This document shows positions 35,814-48,709 of a stretch of DNA of 64,000 nt, piece after piece. The DNA is from Dicaeum eximium. Taxonomy: Eukaryota > Chordata > Aves > Passeriformes > Dicaeidae. Each line of letters starts with the position of its first letter. Position 1 is the stretch's first letter. The position numbers were made by a program, and so were the translations under genes. The stretch covers positions 1 to 64,000 of the forward strand of contig VWZP01010946.1 of NCBI GenBank assembly GCA_013396995.1, given 5' to 3'. Under the pieces are notes generated by a model, which worked only from the letters and a program-made list of their open reading frames with translations, had not been told where the DNA came from and searched no databases.

Positions 35814-38540
35814 TGAAGAACTTACTGTAATTTGAGAGCCTCTTTTCCTCCATAGACTGGACTCACTCTTGGAAGAGCCCTGGGTTCAAATGACAGATAT
35901 TTGACTACCTATAAAACTGATATAATTGTCCAGTAGAATAACATGTGATGACCCATAAAATTCTGCAAAATATTATTGATGCCAGTGGTTAAAATGCAAG
36001 CAAATATTAATATTAAAAATGCAATCTACAAAATATCCATTTTAATTAGTACATTTGACATATTAAAAATCAATACTTAAGTAGTGAAAGATTCTGCAGT
36101 TTAGGCTACACTCCACATAAATGATCATTTCAAAATTAAGAGATGCAAATTTAATCAATAGATTTAAAGCTTTACATCACTCAAGGTACTTGAATTACTT
36201 CTAATCAGCCTAGTAAATTGGAGGAATCATTTAATTGTTGTTTCTTCCCCCTCTGAAAGACAAGCCCACCTTCAGGCTAGATTTTGCTCAGAATAAGGTA
36301 GATTATCTGTAACCTTTGCTCTTCCTTGTTATTCTTGACAAGGTATATTACAGGTCTTAAAGGTATATTGTAATGTCAGGAAAACAAACAGCTTAAAATC
36401 TCAGATATCATTTCATCATTTAAGAAACTTAAGCCGAATCAATGGATTTTAAAAATTAATATTGATAAAGTTTAATTTTTTCATTGTAATACAAAACAAA
36501 GCTGATGTATTTTGTTGCTGATGAGAGGCCAGCCTTTATGTTTAAATCAGCCTTTAAGAATATGTGCTTATTTTCCAGAATTTTCTAAAAGATTGCTCAT
36601 TTTGTGAAACAGTCTGTGTAAATCTCTCATGTTTTGGTAACTTACAATATGAACCAAAAACTGTCAAAAGTTAAAATTCCTTTTTTTCCCTCCCCATTTT
36701 TAATTTTACAATCTACATGTTGACAATGTTGTCACAGCCATCTGTTAAAATATCTGCAAGACACCTTGAAATACAATTCATACTGAATTTTAGCCCCGAA
36801 ATATATTTTATTTTTACAGAATGTTCATCAACAACTTGTCAAATGTACTTCTGAAAAAGGACAAGAAAGACTGAAGACCCAGTTTTACATTTTTACAAGA
36901 AAAGTCACACTGACACTGATAGAACAACTCACTTACTTGATTATTTTTTACATCTGGAATTAGTATGATTTTTTTTCACTGTATTTTCTAGAATTATATT
37001 TGTACAGTAATAATTACATATGCAGTTGAAAGTATCTTAAAAGTTTTTTAGCTTAATATATAGACTGAAGGTTTTCAGGCTAAATCTTTTGACAGATTGC
37101 ATAAAGCCTATATTTCCTTCACAATGGACAGGTGGAATTATAATGGAGAAGAATATGAGAGTTTTATTTTTTTTTTTAAAGTTGTCTGTGGAAAGTGCTG
37201 TGTGGGAAAGCCCCACACTTGCAAATGGAGCAGAAAATCTTCTTTATAAATTCTGGTATGCCAATACCCAGCTATTTGGCCTGTATTGTATTTATATAAA
37301 GAAACTCATTGAACTGTGATTCACCCAGTTTTCCCATAAGCCACCAGAATTACATAAATAATTATAACCTGGAATTACTAGTGCCTTGTCTTCAGTAAAA
37401 AGTCAGCTTCTGAGTCATGGACAATGGGATACTTAGACATTGCCATGATGTGAACTGGGTCAGCAATCTTTTCTTTCCACAAATTTCAAGGACAAAAATC
37501 ATATGACACACTTAAGGAAAAAAAAAAAAAAAACCAAAAACCCAGGCATCACGACAGAATCACTCTGGTATTCTCAGATGAGTCACTCCAGCAGGAGTTT
37601 CCAAGGCAAAGTATTTTTGGATAGGGGATTATGTTTAATCTGTGAATTGTACACAGGCTGTTGCATGGTCTCAGCACAGTGGCTTCCTAGAAGATGTGAG
37701 GTAAAAACAGCCACAGATTTCTGACACTGGTGTTCAGCAAACAAAAATTGGTTGCTTCGTGGTGTTGTGAGGAGACTCAGTAACATTCAGCAGTACCAAT
37801 GTCTCAGGGTAACGTAAAAAATCAGTATAAACTCACAGGTTGGTGTGAAAATAATGTCCTTTCCATACATGCAAACCCAGTTGGGATTCTGACTTAAAAA
37901 TGGAGTTATTCCCTCAAACCTACATATCATGGCTGTCAGATGTTCAGTGGAAAAAAAAAAAAAAACCAGAAGAATGTATTGGAGCTTTACCATGCATCAC
38001 CAACCCCTCATTTAATAAATGGTGCTGACATGACTAAAGAAAGATCTAGCAGGCAGCTTTTGAAGGAAAGGCTGTGCCTGCAACTGGAGAGTGGGCAGCA
38101 GCTATTCCTTCATAGGCAGCAAACTCAGATTTTTCTTATTTTGCTACCAAATGGGATCCCACACCATACTTTAATGCCCTTTTAGAAGGATGACAAAGCA
38201 CTGCTCAAGAATTGGGTGACATCCACCCCCTTCTCTTCCCCTCCACTCACAGATGTCATGTGGAGTGCTTGAACACACAGGTCTTGTCACCTGTGTTCCT
38301 GGAGGGCCATGGGAGGGGAAAACCCAAAGAAAAGCACAGAAAGAGTTTTCAATTTGCTTCAAGTACATTCTGTCAAGAGGTTTTTCTTCACCTCTGATTG
38401 TGAATTGCTCTTGGAAACTTCAAGTCATAGCCCAGCCCTTGGAATGTTGGATATGACTTGCAGTACAGATTTTAATGGTTTTTAGGATTGGAAATGGCCA
38501 TCTAGTAGCATATATTTTATTTTGTTATCCATTTGAATAG
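35814..38540. other. Non-coding sequence with A-runs
   Basis: Unique A+T-rich DNA. Poly-A runs lie at 37518-37533 and 37951-37965, the first followed by CCAAAAACCC. Open frames are under 85 codons. An ATGCAAAT octamer at 36143-36150 is within chance expectation. Confidence 0.5.
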
Positions 38541-38561
38541 AGTGCTTCCCTGTGAAGCACT
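38541..38561. repeat. Inverted repeat, 8-bp arms
   Basis: AGTGCTTC and GAAGCACT pair exactly around a 5-base loop CCTGT. Confidence 0.75.
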
Positions 38562-39422
38562 TTTACCTGTAAGAAATAAGAAACTTACAAACTGTATTTC
38601 CAAATTGTCATGCAATTGAAAAGGACCATTGTTCTTTCCAGAAATTTAATATATTATTTACTGTGTAAAAATCTATACTGCTTGTATTTTCTCATAGTTT
38701 CCAACTTATATGCAATAGTTAAAATTAGGCAGCATTCAATATTTTATTTCCTAATAGAAAGATTTTTTAAATACCATCTCTGAACAGTTGTGTTCAGGAA
38801 TCCATATATTGTCCAAAACAGTCAAGTTATGGGCTTCTCACTGATTTTTCAGAGACTGAAATGTCAGTTATTTATTTACTTTGCTAGATAATGTATGAGC
38901 AATCAGTTATCCTCTGACCTCAGATCCCCCTGGCACTTCCCATCTGTCAGGCATTTCTGTAACTACATGTTCTCTCCCAACATCAGACTAATGCACCAGG
39001 CTTGTACACATCCCTCACAACCAAAAAGCTGAAACAAAAACAAGAAAGGTGTCACATCCAAAAAAAACTAACCTTTGTTTTCCCTGTTCCTCTGCAAAAC
39101 TCCAGGGAATCATTGTTTTTACTCTGTGTTTGAGCTTCCTCATAATATACATCTGTAAGACCATCATGGTTTTGTTTTTTTTTCCTTTGGGAAACTGAAA
39201 GCTTGAACTGTGTTCACTAAGGCAAAAAAAAAAAATCTTTTCAATGAGGCAGGACCTCAAGGGACCCTCTGTGATTCTGTGGCAGACCCATCACAAATAT
39301 GAGCCCTAAGGGTTGTTTATTTTCCTCTCATTGATTCTTTGAGAAGGTAATTTTAATGAAATACAGAGTAATGGGACGTCTTTTAATGGTTAAATGCGGA
39401 GCTTCCTGGAAATGTTTTCCCT
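38562..39422. other. Non-coding sequence, nothing recognised
   Basis: Unique sequence. A short stretch at 39247-39286 (gacctcaagggaccctc..tgtgattctgtg) faintly recalls a CR1 tail but is too short to call. Confidence 0.45.
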
Positions 39423-39459
39423 CTGTATTTACACAGGAACATCTAAAGTGTAAATACAG
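39423..39459. repeat. Perfect inverted repeat, 12-bp arms
   Basis: CTGTATTTACAC (39423-39434) is the exact reverse complement of 39448-39459, with a 13-base loop. Pairing is perfect and includes several G-C pairs, so a hairpin would be more stable than the A+T-only ones nearby. Confidence 0.9.
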
Positions 39460-42400
39460 TCCCTGGGTAGTTATCTCACATTGTAATGGATTTAATACAG
39501 TGGTTCAGATTCAGAGTTGACATAAGTGTTTTGCAAATATAGTGCCATTAAAGTCAATGAGGCTAAGTCAATTTACAACATTTAGGGGTATGACAGTGTG
39601 TACAGAAGATTTTTTTGGCATAATCATCTTGGGTTTGACAGCTTCATGGGCTCAGAGAGCCTTTAATACCATCGTGGGGCTTCCCATAGGAAGGATTTCT
39701 TCTGACAGACAGAGGAAATGTATGGGGAAAAGGAGAGGAAAAAAAGTCTGGTTATAATACAAGAATGTTGAAAACATCTGCATTATAAGAACAATAAGCA
39801 ATTTTAAAATATCTGCAGGTTACATATTAAGCCTCATTTTCGGATTTATTTCCTCATGATATTCACTTTGCCTAGTCTGGTTGTCATGGCCTTCATTGCT
39901 AAAGTTACCTGACAAGCTTCCCATCAGCACCTGGCTTTTAATAGAAAAATATTGAAATAATACAACTGAAAAATAATGTTACTCATTAACAACTTATTTT
40001 AAAAAAAAGTCTAGAAACTATTTCTATGTGGTTGTGAACCTATTTTGTCAAACTGTGCTGGGAAAGGTAGTGGCACTCATTCTTTCAGAATAATTTTGGT
40101 ACATTTTCTGAATTTTACAACAGCCTAGGAAGACTTCATGGAGGCATTTGCACTTCCCTTTTGGGAGAATGGGAAATATTTCAGTGTTGAACACAAAAGG
40201 AAGGAAATCAAAACCCTACTTGCAGCGTTAATTAAAAAAGAGAATCCAAGGTTTGTTCATTTCCTTTGGAAGACTCAAATAACAGTGTTACAAATAGATT
40301 TTGCAAGTGTGGAGTTTTGACTTGAAAAAATAATAACACATAAGAGCCTTATCTGATGCGAGGCAAAAATGGGAAGGAGCACAACACTTAGTAAAAAACA
40401 CCAGAAAAGGAGCTCTGATGTGGTTGTATTGTGAGAAATAATGGACCTGCCTGCAGAGAGAATATTCCACTTATTTATATACTTTCCAAGTTTACCAGTG
40501 GGAAAGTTATGTCAGGCACATGCACGGGGTTCAGTCTGCATTTTTCAGCATGTCCTTTATATACCTACTCAGGTTTTACTCACTGCTCCAGGATGCAACT
40601 GCATTTCCCTTAATATGCTTGGATAATAAAACAGTTGGTGGTAATTAGCTTAATGATTTCAGCATGAAGATTAGCAACCCTTGTAATTTTTATCCTTGCT
40701 AGTATAAACCAATTTACAAGGGCTCAAAGTACCTGTTAAACTGCCAAAGGATTTTCAGTACTCAAGTTAACCTCTGAGTTTAGAACAGCAATACTTTTTA
40801 ATACAAAAGTGATGCCTCTCTACTTCTTGAATAGGAAGCATTAGTAGTTGATGCTACCAGATGTTAACTTTTAAGGAACATAATCTTCATACAGGCTCCA
40901 GAAAATCTGAGGTGGAATTAAATTGTCATCTCTTGTAGCCCTTGTTTGCTAAGCCTAAAGCACTGAGATGGCCTAATTTGTAATTAATGGTTATTGGGGG
41001 CATGAAATAGACACTTCAGTTTTACAGGACATATCAGAAAATGTAATGAAATTTAGAAATGTAATGAAATATGGGTGCGAATAAGTGACTAATTAAAATA
41101 CTAATTTCTGGAGGCTTGTGTAGAGCTGTTGAATATGATTTTGAAGTGGATGCCAGTTACTTTATTAACCTTTCAATTATTCTGCACCAAGAAGTTTACA
41201 ATATGAATAGATATTAAGGCCAAAGAGTATTATTTGATCACATCCTCAAATATTTACATACAGGAAACCTGTTCTATTATTAATCTAGGAAAATGAAACA
41301 TATGTATAGTGTTTATGGAAACAATAAAGTTATAAAATTTTCCCATGCAATACAACTAATTTACCTTCAGGAAGGTGTTAAGCAAATCTTCAGGTCTCTT
41401 CCAAATATTAACTCACAAGTTTTGAAACAACAGTGTTCAACTAATTTTCATTAATTTTATTTTTATTGTGGAAATCCTCTTGCCTTTCCATTAAGTTTTC
41501 CCTCTTCTGAGCAGATGGGGGAAGGGAGGAGGAATTATTACCACTGATTTAATTAAGCTACTAAAATTACTGGTCCAGTCCATTGGGAAATGACAAGTTT
41601 GAGATTGCAAATTGGATGTAATTATCTCACCTCATTATTATTTTTGGCATTAAAATAAATTAATTTTGTGTATTTTCTGTTCTCATTACTGTACTTGTCA
41701 TAAGAGGGAACTATCAAACTTTTAATAATACCTGATGTACTTTGGTAATGATGGTATTATGCTCCACAACTTTGACATTTTCAACCCTGTCCTTGATTTG
41801 CTGGCTATTCCACTCTTCCCTGTCAGGTTAATAAAGGCTGTAAATATGGAATCAGCAAAGCAATTTTCTATAAAACGCAATCACCCCACTTTATCCAAAG
41901 GGGAGGGAGCGAAGAGAAAATTAAACTGAACTGCACTGATATTATTGCAGTTTAAGGTACTGGAATTATTGTTGTGCACTGAATAAATAATATAATAAAT
42001 AGGAAATAATATCTCTGGACATCATTTACATTCAGGTCCAAAGATTAGGCTTTTTTTCCTGGAAGTAGGCAAGTTTTGCTAATGAAACTGAACCACAATT
42101 GCATAAGTTACAACCAAAAAAAAATGGGTTTGCCTGTTTGTATGTAGAAATGTTATAGATGATTAGAGAAACAAAATCTTTGTTAGCAAAATTTGCATCA
42201 AAAGCAAAAAAAAAGAAAATTAGAAGTTTCAAAAGATTTATTGCATTATTGATGCTCTTCTTTTTGGACCTGTGGCAGAGGACACAAGATAGGCTGGTTT
42301 AGCTGTCAGCAGTGTTCCAATAACACATCACTATATTCCATTTATTTTCAGCTAAAGCAGTCATCAAACCTCCTTCAAAACAGAAGACCTCAGCTTGTGA

Positions 42401-42889
42401 ATGAACACACAGAACTGTGAAAAGACCAAAATCATGCTAGATAGCAGAAAAAACTTCAAAATGATATCCACCTTTTTCTCCAATACCACCAAAATCTGCC
42501 ACCTGAAGTGATGCAAAGTTACGCTTTGAATGGCAGTGTTTTCCAAAAATACTTTTCACCACCCACACCTTTCTAGAAATGTGTTTCTCCTCTAGTTTTG
42601 TAATTGTTTGGTAAGTCTAAATATCAGAGTTACAGATCCTGATGGTGACTGTGGGACTGACTTCCTCCTTCCAGGGCTTTGGGTTGAGTAGAAAATGAAG
42701 TTTATGCTGAAAAGCTTCCCCTGGCACCCAGTCACATTCCTACACAAGCTGAAAGCCTTAATTCAAGTCTTCAAAGCAGTTAAGGGATCAAGCTCCAGCT
42801 ATATCAGAGAGTGTATTTTGATCTATAAATCACAGAAACAGAGATGTTTTTGAGGGAACACAGGGAGTAGAGATCACAAAAGCCAGAAC
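39460..42889. other. Unique A+T-rich non-coding sequence
   Basis: No gene is recognised. An 18-bp unit (AAATGTAATGAAAT plus four bases) is doubled at 41039-41074. 40570-41000 is free of simple repeats and has TAATTAGC-type homeodomain sites, so it may be a conserved element; this is weak. Confidence 0.45.
41039..41074. repeat. 18-bp tandem duplication, two copies
   Basis: Units 41039-41056 and 41057-41074 share AAATGTAATGAAAT and diverge at the last few bases. Confidence 0.85.
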
Positions 42890-43105
42890 AAAGCACGCGA
42901 GAGCCGGGGAGAGCGCGTTTTCTCTCCAAAGAGGCACAGCTCTGAAGGGATGCTCTGTCTTTCAGGGGCCACCAGGCAGAGGGGGCTTGGTTGCCTTTCA
43001 GATGCAGCACATGGCTCCATTTTAAGTGACAGAGCACACTTTTGATCTCCAGCTCACTAATCCTCCCGTAATCCCTCCCCAACCGCACTCGCAAGCGAAA
43101 AATGA
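42890..43105. other. Small CpG cluster
   Basis: Five CpGs fall in 42896-42917 (cacgcgagagccgg..gcgcg) and four more in 43067-43097, in a region where CpG is otherwise rare. A 96-codon minus-strand frame (42804-43094) crosses it and has no recognisable domain. The patch is too small for a standard CpG island. A weak promoter, enhancer or G+C-rich repeat remnant are the options. Confidence 0.4.
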
Positions 43106-46100
43106 AAATGCCTACTCCTCATAAAGTTTTCTAATCAAAAAGGAAAAAGTGTCAGAGTCTTCATAAGTTTTATGAGTTATTGTAATGTTATCAGGGTGTA
43201 TGAAGACAGGTGCTACCTGGCTTCTCAACCATCATCTTTTTGATCAACACTAATGAGAAGCTTTGTCCTAAGCTTCATAGCAAAATGAGCAATCTTGGAG
43301 ATCAAAAAAAAGTAGTTATTTGGGAAAAATAACACTAGTGTGCAGAGGAATTGGACAATACACATTAACTGCAGAAGGACACAGGTGCTGAGATGCTGGC
43401 ATTTGATCAAAAGTATTGTTTCAGAATTTGACATCACATTGCAAGCAACTTTCCTAAGTGGCCAATGTGAAGTTGTGTAAGCTCCAGTGAACATCTTGAT
43501 ATAGAACTGGGACTTCAAATCACTTGAAAGTTTGACACTCTTATCTTCTTTCTTCTATAAGGATAAATTTCTCCCATGCCCCAAAATTAATGTAGATATC
43601 CCATCAGTCTAGATCTTTCAAGCACATATTCTCTAAATATAAAATTTACAGCTTTGAGCAAATGGCTGTAGTAAAAGAGCAAATTCTTGTGGAGAAGCCA
43701 AGGGTTATGGAAAGACCATCAGATAAAAAACAGGATTATTTGAACCACTGAAACAATTTCTATGGAAAGGACTCCAAGTGGCTAGAAAATCTGATAGTAG
43801 AAATAAAACATAGAAAATTATTTTTAGTAGATATATTAATCATTTGGAGCTTTTAAATCAATTGAAACAAGTCTGTGGAGAGAAAGCCCCAACAAGCTAG
43901 TTTCTTTTAAATTTAGAGCCATATTGTCACTGACCTTAATAAAATCAGTGGGTGTCTAACATGATTCTGCTGCATTTGGATTATTATTTTGTCTAGACAA
44001 AAGGCAAGATCATATCTGTAAGTCACATAATAGTTTTGTATCTGTTGGGAAACAATAGTACTGAACAAAAAAGATCAAAGATAAATTGCAGCAAAGATTT
44101 GGTTTCTTCTGAGGACACATGACCTATGCAAGAAAGATACACATCCATCACCTCATAGAAAAGGCCTCCCCTGACTCTGTTAGCAGAAATAATTCTCTTT
44201 AGTTGGCTTTTTCCTTTATATAGAAACTATACAAAAGTTCATTTTAAGAAGTTGGGAAATCCCACATTTGCAGGCTGCCTTGTGCTGCTTTTTAAGCCTT
44301 CTAAACAATCAGAAATTCATTAGCAGCTCACTTTTTCTCTGGTACCCAAAAGCTCGGAGGCAGGTATTAAATACTCCCACTTTAAAGCATTCAAAACAAA
44401 TTCACAATCTGTTCCACATTTACTAATTCACCAAAGCTTGATGGCCACTGGAAAGCAGATGTTAGGGCTTTCCTGTCAACATCTGTGTTTGCTGTGAATA
44501 AGTAGAGCTCTTCCAACACAAAAATCATTGTGAAGGAGCGAATGAAAACCTTCAAAGGACTTAATAAAGATTAACCTATACTAAGTAATGTATTTTTGCA
44601 GCAAGGATCTGAATGCTGGTTCTTTCTAAGAGATCTAAGGAAGCTTCAGGCTATATTTCCAGACAGTATATAACAGGAAAAAAATAACAGTTACATAAAT
44701 GTGTGTAGATTTTTAGTGGTTGCCAAAGAGATTCATTTGATATTTTTATGATCCAAGTGTTTTCCATTTAGCCAGCAGACACTGGTAATTTTGTTCTGCA
44801 GAGAAAGCCATAACAGACCAAATAAACTACTTTATACAATAAAGCTGTTCTGCCCTTAAGGTACAGAGCTTTTCCATACCATTTCCATTTGAAAGTTTAT
44901 TCAGATTATGAACCCCCTGCTGACACCAATACCTCTTCTCTCTCTCTCCCTTCCCAGCTCTTAAGTCAAATTGTTGGGCCAGCACTTTCACTTTGATTAT
45001 GTGAAGTCTCTGTGGAAAGATACAGTACATTCTAAAACATCTTTATTTTACAGTCTGCTGTGATCTGAAATATTTGAATGTCTAATTTACAGGCATGCTT
45101 AGGGGAGGGGTGATGCAAAGAAACCAGATACTCGTACACAACCCAGATCAAAGTGGTACTTCTCAGTAACATGTTCTGTACCAGTTAAATAATTAGAAAA
45201 AGTCTACCCTAAAACATCTGTAAGCAATTTAGATTAAATTTTAAAATTGCTGGCTGACTTTAGTCAGCCTGTTGTCTGGGTTTTCCCTCCAAGTGACCCT
45301 GTGCCCTCCCCGCTGTGCTGACTACCTGGGACAGTGTTGATGCAAGCACAGATGTGGGCAGATGTGGAGAGGCCCCAGACACTTTGTCTACTGACCATTC
45401 ATTTCATAAGGCACCAAATTCATGCAGCTGTGCTCTGCCTCTCAGCTTGGCTTGGTAGCATGGGTGTACCATGCCCTTGGCTGTGCTCACATGACAAAAA
45501 TCAGATTTTAGCACAGGCAAATCCACTTGCACCTGCCTGAGACATGGTGCACAAACCTTTTTTCATTACTGACACCTCCAGAGCAGAAAATAAATCTGGA
45601 GAATTGAGACTGGTGCCTTAATGCAGATTGGTGCCTCAATTCAGCAGCTGAAATGTCTTTTTGTACTGGAGGCCTCAACATGGTTGTAAAGAGGCATCAG
45701 AGCAATGGTGATGGGGCTCAGCATGAGCTGCCCAGTGCAGACAGAGGCACAAGCCTGCAGAAACACACATCTCATTTCTATTTATATTTTCTGGGCTTTT
45801 AGAATGTTAAGCAGTACAGTTCTTGTTCCTGCATGTGAGAAACCACCTCTGTGGGCAGCCCTCATTCACAGCAGATAATGAATTCTGCCATCCAACAACA
45901 CACTTGTCATTTTGTTTCCTTAAGAAGGAAATAGTTTAGTTGGATCCTAGATCAGTTCTCTTCACAGCATGGCTTTGGGCAGGAACAATGAGTGGGGATA
46001 AAATATTTTAGCCCAATATTGCTGCCAAGCAATTTTTTAATGCTGAAAGACACCCTGAGCTATGGTTCTGATTAAGGTAATATTTATATACTGTTAAAAG

Positions 46101-46202
46101 ATGTGCTCAGGATGCACCATATGCCAAAGTCAATATTATGGGTTTTACTTAATTTTAATTTCTTTTATCATTTAAATGTGAGGTACAGAGATAGAAAAAA
46201 TA
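43106..46202. other. Non-coding sequence, nothing recognised
   Basis: Unique A+T-rich DNA. A short CT run lies at 44936-44952. Open frames are below 100 codons and without motifs. Confidence 0.5.
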
Positions 46203-46258
46203 GGAAGGAAGGGGGGAGAGAAAGAGACTCAGACAGGAAGAGAGAGAGGAGGAGAGAT
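46203..46258. repeat. Purine-rich (GA)n/(GGAA)n tract
   Basis: About 56 bases consist almost only of A and G, with GGAAGGAAGGGGGG and AGAGAGAGAG blocks and two C-containing interruptions. It is a low-complexity tract. Confidence 0.9.
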
Positions 46259-47954
46259 TAGACAAAAGATATCACTGCCATTAAACCTGTAATCTCAACT
46301 CTCTACACCTCAAATTTTGATTTAGGTTGCAAAGTAGAAATGCAAGTTAACCTAAAGAGTATGAAACCATCTTGCAATCTCCTTTCCTCATGGACTCTCA
46401 CCGACTTTGGTGGAATTATTATTGCTATTGATTATTAAAAATTACTATTGCCATCTTCTGGTGCAATTGAAAATAGGAAGTCATCCCTCTTAAAACATGT
46501 GTTGGGAGTGCTGATGCTACCTAGTGCTGGGAGCAGTAATGTTCCTTTTGGAACTGAACTTGGAATGCATAAGAGGTGTGATTTCCCTCTAAATAAAAAG
46601 ATGGGTTTCTCCAAAGAGCTTTTTTGTAGACTTGTGTGTACAGAACTTAATATTTGTCTTGAAAAAGAGGTAAGGGGAAAGAGTGATGGCTTATCAAGCT
46701 TGTTAAATTTCTGAACCTTTAATAAAGTTATTTTTGGATAATTTAATGGCCTGGTGGGCTGTCTTTGGGTAAATTTCTAGGAACATTAAGTTTCAATTAC
46801 CAATTCAAAATTACCCTGATCTTTTTCTAGTTTTTCAAGGATTTGAATTCTGTTACCAAACAAACATACACTAGCTTTTATCTTCAATGGGCAACAGCCA
46901 AATGTCTGATGCCAACAGCACATGCTGGTTCATGGTTCTAGACTGTAAAGCAAGGGGGAGATCTTTGGGCACATTCAAAACACCCTGGTGTAATTTTTAA
47001 TCTGATTATGAAAAAAAATGTAGGCCAGCCCACTTAAGAACAAAATTAATCACAAAAATAATTAAACCCACCAACCCAGGAGTTAAATCTTTCCATATAA
47101 AAAGCTACCAGAAGTATAATACATGTTCCAAGGTAAAGCATATTGACACATTTTTAAGTATTTTTTTTAAATATTGCAAGGCTTACTGGCTGCAAAATAA
47201 AATGAACAAGTTTCAGCCCTGGAATAGGTCAATGAATATCTAGTCAGTAAGTACCAAGCCATCAGGGAATTTCACATTATTTGGTGGCTTTATATCTCTG
47301 TGTATGACCTTCCACCTGAGTACAACTTCCATGCACCAATAGCTTTGTGGAATTTTAATGGCCTGTGTTTTATAGTCTAGGTGTTTTCAGGTTTTCAGAT
47401 CTGCACATCTGTAAATTATACAGAAGGAAATGAAATGTGCTTCCTTACCTGCTCAGGTACAGCAAACTGACTTCAGACTTTTAGAGACTTCAATTCAGGA
47501 CAAAAAATAAACAAGGAACTTGTTCATGGACCCACTGGGAGTTTTTTCACTAAGTGTGTTATATATTCTCCTTCATTGTAAGTGGTGCTACTTAAAGCCA
47601 ATTCTTAAATTACAGGAAAGAATTCAGCATTAGAAGAAGTTTTTATTGGCTCTAAAATTAAATACATAATAACCTCAAAGAAGTGTGGAGGAATTAAAGG
47701 GGAAATAAAGAGGAAAAAACACATAGATGATAAACTGTTACCCATTTTTCTTTGCAGATCTAATACCAGACTAGAAGATAATAATAATAAAAAAAAAATA
47801 GAATCATTAATATGGTTACCTAACTACAGCACATAATATCTTGATGTCTTTGTCCCACTGCCCTCCTAAAGAAATAACCAAAGCCTGAGCTGGTCTAAAA
47901 ACCTTCCAGGCCCCCAAAAGGAGCCTTTCTAAAATTTATTTATTTTTCTTTCAG
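46259..47954. other. Non-coding sequence, nothing recognised
   Basis: Unique A+T-rich DNA. An 88-codon plus-strand frame at 46448-46714 has no known motif. It ends in the pyrimidine tract tatttttctttcag that precedes the open stretch at 47955. Confidence 0.5.
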
Positions 47955-48382
47955 CTGAAGATATTATTATGAAAAGACAGTGGGTCAAGCTAACACACTG
48001 GGCTGTGTTCCCAAAATGCCCCATCATGGCTGCTCCTGAGCCAGCCAATTTTCCTCCTCTCCTCTCTGTGCTTTCTTCGTGTACCCCCAAGAATTGCCAC
48101 CCCCCTCTCCTGCCTCAGATTCTGCATCCCAAAACGGAGAGAGGTCACCCTGAATGGCTGAAAAATGTGCTCCAGGATACACCAGCCATTCCCCTGGCAG
48201 CAGAGGGAGAAGGAACTTTCTGGAGAAGAAAGCTGAAGTGGGTTTATGAAGAGTTATTGGTCGCGTGGCAAGAGCCTTGCAATATGAATTCAATTAAATC
48301 CATAGATCTTTTACTCTCCATAAATTATGCATTAGCAGCCATCCACTTAACTGATACTCGAGTTTTAACCAAACTCCATTAG
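47955..48382 (+). CDS. Candidate 3'-terminal exon with 137-aa open frame
   Basis: A strong 3' splice site (tatttttctttcag, AG at 47953-47954) is followed by 428 bases open in a single frame: two bases, then GAA GAT ATT ATT and ATG at 47969, ending at TAG 48380-48382. From the ATG it is 137 codons, starting MKRQWVKLTHWAVF. The first half is Pro- and Cys-rich; the second half contains WLKNVLQDTPAIPLAAEG and a more ordinary C-terminal part ending LTKLH. No signal peptide, transmembrane segment or known domain is seen. A minus-strand frame (48024-48293, 89 codons) is open opposite, which shows the local composition helps. No nearby polyadenylation signal was identified. It could be a terminal exon of an unknown or non-coding transcript, or a chance opening. 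Confidence 0.2.
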
Positions 48383-48689
48383 AACTGAATGACAGAGTAA
48401 ATTTTTTCTGTCCTTCTCTTCTGGAACAGTTTCACTCTGAGGCTACTTCCAAATTTTATCCACCAGCAGCATACTCTTAGTTCTAGTCAAACTGATTCTG
48501 TCTTGCTTATTATTTATAATTGTAATTTAAAAATTATACAGACAGCTAGTTGTATTTTTATAATGTTTTTTTAATGTCTTTTACACTTTCAGTTTCTGGC
48601 ATCAATTTCATTATCTGAAGTGACAAAAAACCCCACAATTTTTATGTTGCTGATGTATTAATATTTGTCTTTTCTGTTTTAAATCACAT
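48383..48689. other. Non-coding sequence, nothing recognised
   Basis: A+T-rich sequence with no open frame of note. Confidence 0.5.
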
Positions 48690-48709
48690 ACATTTGTCAT
48701 GACAAATGT
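48690..48709. repeat. Perfect 20-bp palindrome
   Basis: ACATTTGTCATGACAAATGT is its own reverse complement with no spacer. It contains the E-box-like words CATTTG/CAAATG and a central TCATGA. A site for a dimeric DNA-binding factor is possible, as is chance. Confidence 0.9.

Noticed and set aside
39240..39290. Possible CR1 tail (tgtgattctgtgg)
   Set aside because: Too short and lacks the preceding CR1 block.
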